Assembly (NCBI GenBank): GCA_900315925.1
Contig: ONAV01000002.1
Coordinates: 21,313-85,312, forward strand
Direction: 5' to 3'
Length of the DNA: 64,000 bases
DNA from: an uncultured Selenomonadales bacterium
Lineage (GTDB): Bacteria > Bacillota > Negativicutes > Acidaminococcales > Acidaminococcaceae
The position numbers were made by a program, and so were the translations under genes. Below are positions 57,937-64,000 of this stretch, in pieces. How positions within the stretch are numbered: position 1 is the stretch's first letter; each line of letters starts with the position of its first letter. The notes under the pieces are model-generated. The model had not been told where the DNA came from and searched no databases. It saw nothing but the letters and a program-made list of their open reading frames with translations.

Positions 57937-59139
57937 TCAGGTATATTCCGGCATTCGGGTCATCAAATCAAACAGCGGCGAGAGCATGACAGCCATTACG
58001 GCAAAAATCATCGTCGCTATTATGACAACCAAAGCCGGCTCTAATATCGCCTTTATGTCCCGGAGGTGTGTAAAAAGTTCCTGTTCCTGAATTTTTGCAA
58101 ACTCGTCCAGCATATCCGGCAGATTACCGGAGCTTTCCCCAATACTCAAAAATTCTAACCCTGTTTGGCTGAAAAGATCACCTGACTGCATAGCCGCTTC
58201 CGTAATGCCCACACCACGCAGAACATTATCCGAAAACTTTTTTGCGTTATTCTTCATAGACGCGTCTGTCAACGTAACAGAAGCACGCAGAATAGCTTCC
58301 GGAAACGATATGCCGCTATGCAGCATCAGAGCCATCAGCCTTGTAAAGCGTATTTCCAGAAAGGAATGGCGAATCCGCCGGATTCCCGGGAAACGCATCA
58401 GCAGAGACAGAATCTTTGCACGCTGCAGCAATAATACCTTGCTGCCGGCCACACACATGCAGGAAAGAGCAATTGCATGATTCTCCAATAGATTGGAAAC
58501 GGAAAGCAGCGTCTGCAGAAGAGCTGTTTCTTTTACGCCCAACGACCGATACAGATCTGCAAAAGAGGGTACCAGTTTTACACTGAAAAAAATGAATGTA
58601 AGAAAAGCCAATGTGAGCAAAAAGCCCGGATAAATACAGACATTGCGTACCAGTTTTGCAAGTTTATCCTGCTGTTTATAAAATTCAGACAGCGATAACA
58701 GAACCTGGGAGATTTGACCGCTTACTTCGCCTGCCTCAACAACCGAAACATTCATTTCAGAAAAACTCCCCGGCTGTAAGGACATGGCATAGGATAAAGG
58801 GCGTCCGCTTTGTAAACTCAGGTTAAGCCGCGTACAAATCGGCTTGTATTTTTCACTCAACCTCTCGGCGACCATTTCAATCCCCTTCACAATGGGGATG
58901 CCAGCATCCAACAACGTGGAAAGCTGTTTATAAAAGTTCGCTCTTTCCCTGTTTGAAAATTGCAAGCGCGGTTTAAACAAACGATGAAAGGCCTTTTTGT
59001 TTTTAACCCTTTCAATGTTTACGACATACCCATAATTCCTGTGGACGAAGTCAATAACCTGTTTTTCGTTCTCTGCATAGTATTCGCCGTTATATGCTTT
59101 TCCACCCGAACTCCTGGCTTGCCATCGGAACAACCGCAA
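57937..59139 (-). CDS. Type II secretion / type IV pilus platform protein GspF/PilC
   Basis: A 400-residue inner-membrane platform protein with two related domains: KQLSTLLDAGIPIVKGIEM in the first and LALMLHSGISFPEAILRAS in the second, plus three hydrophobic segments. The start is TTG at 59139, with AAAGGAGG ahead. The assembly ATPase (GspE/PilB) is not in this window, so it must lie elsewhere. A possible RNA switch lies before the start. Confidence 0.9.
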   Translation of the reverse strand: MRLFRWQARSSGGKAYNGEYYAENEKQVIDFVHRNYGYVVNIERVKNKKAFHRLFKPRLQFSNRERANFYKQLSTLLDAGIPIVKGIEMVAERLSEKYKPICTRLNLSLQSGRPLSYAMSLQPGSFSEMNVSVVEAGEVSGQISQVLLSLSEFYKQQDKLAKLVRNVCIYPGFLLTLAFLTFIFFSVKLVPSFADLYRSLGVKETALLQTLLSVSNLLENHAIALSCMCVAGSKVLLLQRAKILSLLMRFPGIRRIRHSFLEIRFTRLMALMLHSGISFPEAILRASVTLTDASMKNNAKKFSDNVLRGVGITEAAMQSGDLFSQTGLEFLSIGESSGNLPDMLDEFAKIQEQELFTHLRDIKAILEPALVVIIATMIFAVMAVMLSPLFDLMTRMPEYT

Positions 59140-59142
59140 CGT

Positions 59143-59184
59143 ATCAGCCTCCTTTCGCTTAAAGAAACGCTGATGAATCGGCGT
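59143..59184 (-). promoter_or_regulatory. Possible translation switch before the GspF/PilC gene
   Basis: The segment ACGCTGAT (59167-59174) can pair either with ATCGGCGT (59177-59184) upstream on the transcript or, through GCTGAT, with ATCAGC (59143-59148) downstream, which flanks the AAAGGAGG ribosome binding site. The two pairings exclude each other. I recognise no known riboswitch class. Confidence 0.35.
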
Positions 59185-59350
59185 CTCCGTAACGCAAGTT
59201 TTAGTTTAAAGACATGCGACAAAAAAATAAAGCGTTTTTTCGGCTGAATTGTGAACAAAAATTCATAATTCAAGACTGTTTTCAGCCTTTTTCCGAAGAA
59301 ACGCTAATTTTTGACAAAATTTGTGAAAAACCTGTGAACTATTTTCCCCC

Positions 59351-60472
59351 TCACCTCACCATCCACCAGTACACGATGCTCCCGATGCCGATGAGTCCGG
59401 CGAAGTTGTAGAACAGGAACATGCGCAGGTAGCTCATTACCTGGTGGGGATAGGCGGCGGCGTAGAGTTTATAGGAAATCACGCTGGCCATGGAGGCGAT
59501 CAGGGTGCCCAGGCCTCCTACGTCTACTCCCAGCAGCAGTTCCCCGGCGTTGCGGGTGAAGCCGGCCAGCAGCATGGCGGCGGGCACGTTACTGATAAAC
59601 TGGCTGGCCACGATGCCGGTCACGTATACGATGCCCCGGGCGTGGTGCAGGTAGTGGTGCAGCTGCCGGATGGCGTCCCAGTGGGACAGGTTGCCGATGA
59701 AGATGAAAAAACCGATGAAGGTCAGCAGCAGGGAGTAGTCCGCCAGTTTCAGCAGGCTGCGGTCGGTCAGGGCCACCACGGTCACTACGACGGCGGTGCA
59801 TACCAGGGGGCTCACCACGTGGGCCACGGACAAAAAGCACAGCAGCAGCAGGGCGGTAAAGAGCAGGATTCGCGGCCGCGGGCCGGTTTCCGTTTCCCGG
59901 TGTTCCATCTGCAGCGGCCGGTTGGGCAGCCCCAATACCAGGATGGCCAGCCACAGGGCGCTCAGCACGGACAGGGGTCCCAGCACGGAAAAGAAGTAGC
60001 TTGTGGTCAGCTGGTAGTGGTAGTAGATGAACAGGTTCTGGGGGTTCCCCATGGGGGTGCAGGCGCTGCCCAGGTTAGCGGCCAGGGTCTGGAAGATGAC
60101 GATGCGCCCTACGTCCAGTTTCATCTGTTTGCCGGTGATAAGGGTCAGGGGCACAAAGATTAAAAGGGCCACGTCGTTGGTCACCAGCATGGACAGGAAA
60201 AAGGTCAGTCCGATCAGCACCGCCCCCACGTGCCGGGTGGTACGGCAGCGGGAGAACAGGACGCCGGCGGCTTTTTCCAGTACGTGCAGCTGCCGGAAGC
60301 CGGCCACTACCAGCATAAAGGACAGCAGCATGCCCAGTACGGGAAAGTCGATATAGGAAATGCGGGGTCTGAAAAATAAAGAAGAAACCAGAGCCAGCAC
60401 CAGGGAGATGGTCAGTACCAGGTCCCGTTTCAGGATGCTTCTGATTTCTTTCTTTAACGTAATAGTATGCAT
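59351..60472 (-). CDS. Anion/ion transporter of the ArsB/CitMHS superfamily
   Basis: A 373-residue membrane protein with about ten hydrophobic segments. It holds the motifs TNDVALLIFVPLTL, NLGSACTPMGNPQNLFIYY and SQFISNVPAAMLL, repeated halves typical of the ion-transporter superfamily (ArsB, CitM, SLC13). The substrate cannot be told. The weak ribosome binding site leaves the start slightly uncertain. Confidence 0.85.
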   Translation of the reverse strand: MHTITLKKEIRSILKRDLVLTISLVLALVSSLFFRPRISYIDFPVLGMLLSFMLVVAGFRQLHVLEKAAGVLFSRCRTTRHVGAVLIGLTFFLSMLVTNDVALLIFVPLTLITGKQMKLDVGRIVIFQTLAANLGSACTPMGNPQNLFIYYHYQLTTSYFFSVLGPLSVLSALWLAILVLGLPNRPLQMEHRETETGPRPRILLFTALLLLCFLSVAHVVSPLVCTAVVVTVVALTDRSLLKLADYSLLLTFIGFFIFIGNLSHWDAIRQLHHYLHHARGIVYVTGIVASQFISNVPAAMLLAGFTRNAGELLLGVDVGGLGTLIASMASVISYKLYAAAYPHQVMSYLRMFLFYNFAGLIGIGSIVYWWMVR

Positions 60473-60578
60473 AGATTAGTACCGTCCGGTTCGTTTCCGG
60501 TTGCAGGATACGGAAAGCGCCATGTGATGCAGGCAAATCTGCCTGCATCGCCGCTATTGTTGTCAGATTACCGTACGC

Positions 60579-62282
60579 TCAGTCGTATACCCGTTTCTTA
60601 AGTCTCTTGATAAACTCGGCGGCCGGCATGGGCTTGTCAAAGTAATATCCCTGGATCACATCGCAGTTAAGGTCCTTTACAAAGGTGGCCTGTTCTTTGG
60701 TTTCCACCCCTTCCGCCACAACTTCCACGCCGATGCCGGACAGCATGGAGACCATGCCCCGCAGCATCACTTCGTCTTTGGGTACGTGGCTGTCCAGATG
60801 GTCCACAAAGGATTTGTCCAGTTTCACAATGTTGAAATCCGTATCCTTCAAAAAGTTCAGGGAAGAATATCCGCTGCCGAAATCGTCCATGGTGACCATG
60901 ATCCGGTGCCGGTGCAGTTCATCGATAAACTGTCCCAGCCGTTCAATGTTATCATAGGAGGACAGCTCGGTCAGCTCGATTTCAATATGGCTGCCGTTCA
61001 GTCCGTACCGGTTCAGGATTGCCAGAGTATCCTGCACAATGGTGGGAACCATCAGGTCGCTTTTGTCAAAATTCACGGAGATCCGCACCGGCTCCAGACC
61101 GGAGTCGATCCATCCGCGGATATCCTTGCAGACCATTTCCAGCATGAAGATATCCAGGTTGTGAATCTCGCCGGCATGTTCCAGCGCCGGAAGGAACAGG
61201 CCGGGGCTCAGCAGCGTCCCGTTTTTCTTCCACCGTGCCAGCGCTTCGGCCCCGCACAGCTTTTTGGTATGCACTTCCACCTTGGGCTGGTAGTACGGGA
61301 AGATTTCCCCTCTGTACATGGCCAGGGGGAAAGAAGCGGCGATCTTCTGCCCTTCCATCATGCGTTTCAGCATTTCCCCGGTAAAATACTCCAGGTCTTT
61401 TTTTTCTTCTTTGGCGCGGCTCAGGGCAATGGAAACATTCCGGAACATGGAGTCTTTCGTATCGTGTTCGGTGCCCAAATATACGCCGAACCGTCCTGAA
61501 ATCGGTACCGGAATGGTTTTGCCATCCATCTGCAGAAGGATGGTAATTTGTCTGGTAAACTCCAGAAAGTCTGCCAGGTGTTCCTTTTTCAGGAACACCA
61601 TAAAGTTATCGCCTCCGGGACGGGCTACGATTTCTTCCTCCTGTTTCATAAACCGGTACAGTTCCAGACTGTACTGTTTCAGCAGGTAATCCCCCTGATT
61701 GGAGCCATAACGCTGGTTGTAATATTTGAAATTTTTCAGGTTAAAGAAACACATGGCATACTCCTGCAGTCTGCCCTGGGCTTCAATCTGTTCGATAAAA
61801 AGATGAAGGGCTTTCATATTGGCCAGACCCGTAAACAGGTCGATGAAAGAAAGCATCCCCATCTTTTTAATCAATACGGAACGGCTTACCATCATAAAGA
61901 TGAACTTGGACATGACCCGGATGGTGCGTTCTTCCGCCGGGGTCCACACATGGTCCCCCACCGGCCACATCCGGGCTGTGCCATTGGCGTCCAGCACGAT
62001 ATACTGCTCTGCCGTAATGGCGTGTTCGTCCGGTCCGCTGTTTTCGTCATACACCAGGGCAAAACTGCGGACTTCCCCCGTCGGCGCAAACACGTTGGGC
62101 GCCACGTTGATGGTTACCATTGACCTGGCAAGATGCAATTGCTTTGCAATGGGTGCAAAACACTTCTTCAGTTCCTGGTAGACTTCTCCGATTTCTTCTT
62201 TCTGGAGATCGATGGTTTCTATGATTTTCAGAAATTCTTCGCTACAAATCATGCTTTCGTGATTCGTAATACCGCGGCCCAC
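60579..62282 (-). CDS. EAL-domain cyclic-di-GMP phosphodiesterase with degenerate GGDEF domain
   Basis: A 567-residue protein. The central GGDEF-like domain has RPGGDNFMVFL (GGDNF), so synthase activity is doubtful. The EAL domain from about residue 315 has all key motifs: GAEALARW, ELTELSSYD, MDDFGSGYSSL, KLDKSFV and AEGVET, so it should hydrolyse c-di-GMP. No membrane helix is visible. The start is GTG at 62282, with GAGGGG upstream. A GGDEF gene lies 69 bp upstream in the same direction. Confidence 0.92.
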   Translation of the reverse strand: MGRGITNHESMICSEEFLKIIETIDLQKEEIGEVYQELKKCFAPIAKQLHLARSMVTINVAPNVFAPTGEVRSFALVYDENSGPDEHAITAEQYIVLDANGTARMWPVGDHVWTPAEERTIRVMSKFIFMMVSRSVLIKKMGMLSFIDLFTGLANMKALHLFIEQIEAQGRLQEYAMCFFNLKNFKYYNQRYGSNQGDYLLKQYSLELYRFMKQEEEIVARPGGDNFMVFLKKEHLADFLEFTRQITILLQMDGKTIPVPISGRFGVYLGTEHDTKDSMFRNVSIALSRAKEEKKDLEYFTGEMLKRMMEGQKIAASFPLAMYRGEIFPYYQPKVEVHTKKLCGAEALARWKKNGTLLSPGLFLPALEHAGEIHNLDIFMLEMVCKDIRGWIDSGLEPVRISVNFDKSDLMVPTIVQDTLAILNRYGLNGSHIEIELTELSSYDNIERLGQFIDELHRHRIMVTMDDFGSGYSSLNFLKDTDFNIVKLDKSFVDHLDSHVPKDEVMLRGMVSMLSGIGVEVVAEGVETKEQATFVKDLNCDVIQGYYFDKPMPAAEFIKRLKKRVYD

Positions 62283-62351
62283 AAATACCCCTCGCTTTCT
62301 TTTCGCGGTTTTTTCAGGAAACAGGCGCTGCAGCGGAATGGTTCCGGCCGC

Positions 62352-63692
62352 TTACGCCGTGTAAAAGGTAAAGGTATGTTTCCCCTGTTTCTTGGATTGG
62401 TACATGGCTTCGTCGCCCTTTTTCAGCAACGCTTCCGCATCCGCTGCCTGGGTTCCGTGCACAATGCCTACGCTGGCAGAAAACGGCGGTATCCCGTCTT
62501 CCGCTTTCTGCAGTTCCTGGTTGATATTGACCATTTTCCGTTCCACGAGATGGCGCTGCATTTCATCGGAATGCACCATAAATACCACAAATTCGTCGCC
62601 GCCCAGACGGCAGATATAGTCATCGGATCGGAAGCTGCCCTTCAGCACCCGCACCAGCTTTTGCAGCACTTTGTCGCCGATTTCGTGTCCGTAGGTATCG
62701 TTGATGACTTTGAAGTTATCCAGGTCAAAAAACAGCAGGTACGTGGATTTCATATCCAGGCTCGAAACCAGGAGTTCATAGCCGGCCCGGTTATAGGCTC
62801 CCGTCAGCTCGTCGTGAGAGGCCTTGAAGTTAAGGTTCGCAATGCTTTTCCGGTAGGCGGCATACAGATTGTTGTAGGCGTTGGCCAGATACCGGAATTC
62901 GTTGGCCCCGGTCTCCCGGATGGGACTGTCGGCCTTGATCTGCTCCACCGCGTGCAGGATGGGGTTGATGCCCTGGGAGGCGGTCAGCCACACCACGAAG
63001 AAGATCGCCAGGATCTGGAGGATGATGCCTGCCCGACCCAGGCTCAGTTCGTTTTGGAAACCGTCCAGGGCTTTCGTTTCTTCTGCCTGGATCAGGTCCT
63101 CCACGGCCAGCAGGCTGTTTTTCACTTCCTTACGGATCCAGTTTTTCTGTTCATAGTATCCGTCGTCCAGCACCAGCTCCGCAGCCCGGTGCATTTTTTC
63201 GTCGGGGGAAAGCGCGGCGTCTTCGGCAGTCAGCTTTACCTGTTTAATCTGGTCCGGATAGTCTTTTATTCCTTTTGCTTCCACCACCAGGCGCATGGAG
63301 TAGTACTCCCTGTCCATGAGTTTGATGGAATGCCGCAGCGCTTCCTGCAGCCGTTCCACGGCAGCGGTGGCTTTGGGGTCCAGCTGCATTTCATCGATGG
63401 CCTGTTCCCGCCGTTTGGAATTAAGGGCTTCCTTAAAATACTGGTCCATAAACCGGCGGTCGCCGTGTACGGTAAAACGCTGGGCGTTTTCCGTCAGGTA
63501 GTCAGACGCTTCCATCAGGCTGTCGATGGCGCTCTCCAGCGCGATATTCTCGTTTAGGGCGTCGCGCACATGCATGAAGTTGCTCGTGAGCCGATAGGTT
63601 GAGTAAATCATGAAGGCAGACAAAACGACGGCGATAACGATCAGCCAGTTATGGATCTTGCGAAGGGATATGCCCTCTTTCAGTTTATTCAT
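62352..63692 (-). CDS. Membrane diguanylate cyclase
   Basis: A 446-residue protein: N-terminal helix (WLIVIAVVLSAFMIYS), a helical periplasmic sensor region, a second helix near residue 225 (IILQILAIFFVVWLTAS), and a GGDEF domain with an intact RLGGDEFVVFM motif. It should make c-di-GMP in response to an unknown signal and may be opposed by the downstream EAL protein. Confidence 0.92.
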   Translation of the reverse strand: MNKLKEGISLRKIHNWLIVIAVVLSAFMIYSTYRLTSNFMHVRDALNENIALESAIDSLMEASDYLTENAQRFTVHGDRRFMDQYFKEALNSKRREQAIDEMQLDPKATAAVERLQEALRHSIKLMDREYYSMRLVVEAKGIKDYPDQIKQVKLTAEDAALSPDEKMHRAAELVLDDGYYEQKNWIRKEVKNSLLAVEDLIQAEETKALDGFQNELSLGRAGIILQILAIFFVVWLTASQGINPILHAVEQIKADSPIRETGANEFRYLANAYNNLYAAYRKSIANLNFKASHDELTGAYNRAGYELLVSSLDMKSTYLLFFDLDNFKVINDTYGHEIGDKVLQKLVRVLKGSFRSDDYICRLGGDEFVVFMVHSDEMQRHLVERKMVNINQELQKAEDGIPPFSASVGIVHGTQAADAEALLKKGDEAMYQSKKQGKHTFTFYTA

Positions 63693-63924
63693 TTTGCATC
63701 ACCCATATTCGGGAAACGCTGGCGCAGCGGGCGGCTGCATCGGGTCCCGGACCTTTACACTTATAATAGTACTTCTTTACTCGTATAAACCGATTTTATA
63801 CCATCTTTAGATTATAGCACAATTTACAAAAATTAACCACCGTAAATCATTTCTGCTCTTTTATATACTCTGCATCGGCTAACCAGACGCGGACTGATAT
63901 TCACGGCTGCTGTCGGTCGTAACG

Positions 63925-64000
63925 TTATTCCTTTCTCTTCCAGTCTTTGGTGATCCGGTAATCGTCGCAGGGATTGACGTCCGAATGGATCATACCGGTA
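63925..64000 (-). CDS. C-terminal end of an unidentified gene (runs off the window)
   Basis: The final 24 codons of a leftward frame, containing MIHSDVNPCDDYRITKDWKR and ending in TAA at 63925. Too short to assign. The 63693-63924 gap holds only AT-rich promoter-like DNA. Confidence 0.45.
   Translation of the reverse strand, partial: TGMIHSDVNPCDDYRITKDWKRKE

Noticed and set aside
59143..59230. Leader of the GspF/PilC gene as a c-di-GMP (GEMM) riboswitch
   Set aside because: The conserved GEMM core sequences are not present; only an alternative-helix pattern is visible.

Overview
The window looks like a Negativicutes chromosome, that is, a Firmicute with an outer membrane. Supporting signs are a trimeric autotransporter adhesin with a YadA-type barrel and an S-layer-homology (SLH) domain, a VirB-type secretion apparatus with outer-membrane components, and Gram-positive-style ribosome binding sites and intrinsic terminators. 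The family is perhaps Acidaminococcaceae, but the genus cannot be fixed from the sequence alone. Two GC-rich chromosomal blocks (about 1-3300 and 50000-64000) flank one AT-richer integrated element.

Left flank: the N-terminal part of smc, a DEAD-box RNA helicase bracketed by two copies of a long hairpin repeat, an AlkA-like DNA glycosylase, and the orphaned terminator of a tRNA operon.

Integrative and conjugative element (ICE, about 46.7 kb): it lies between two identical 18-bp repeats (3307-3324 and 49991-50008) and is inserted in the 3' end of tRNA-Leu(UAA). Its layout is: a MobA/MobL relaxase and a hairpin-rich oriT; a complete proteobacterial-type conjugation operon (virB8, virB9, virB10, virD4, a small TraD-like protein, virB11, virB2, virB3, virB4, a virB5/trbJ-like gene, virB6, an M23 peptidase fused to a VirB6-like domain, a TraF-like peptidase); an exclusion-like lipoprotein and an XRE regulator; topoisomerase III; a coiled-coil protein with a VirB9-like C-terminus; a type III toxin-antitoxin (TA) locus; a small serine recombinase; a PIN/RelB TA pair; RadC; a large palindromic region; a ParA partition-like operon; an adhesin locus with one complete gene and three truncated N-terminal cassettes in alternating orientation; ArdC; a replication organiser with SSB; a divergent regulator pair; an exonuclease VII-like protein; HicAB; one intact and one broken type I TA; and a large serine recombinase at the right end. 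Five TA loci of four kinds, ArdC, partition and replication genes suggest an element selected for stable maintenance.

Right flank: a five-gene tRNA operon (Asp, Phe, Gly, Cys, Leu), two unknown genes, nucleoside catabolism (deoB, udp) with a Bcp peroxiredoxin, a pseudopilin/type II secretion-like operon lacking its ATPase in this window, an ion transporter, and an EAL and a GGDEF cyclic-di-GMP protein.

The most interesting points are: (1) attR lies inside the recombinase reading frame, so the protein end differs between the integrated and circular forms, and the element also carries a terminator for the tRNA operon it interrupts; (2) a shufflon-like adhesin cassette locus; (3) a type III TA with three 47-nt RNA repeats; (4) a three-copy structured intergenic element with covarying hairpins, two copies of which sit beside type I TA genes; (5) a shared operator motif that may link a single XRE regulator to the transfer, relaxase and recombinase promoters.
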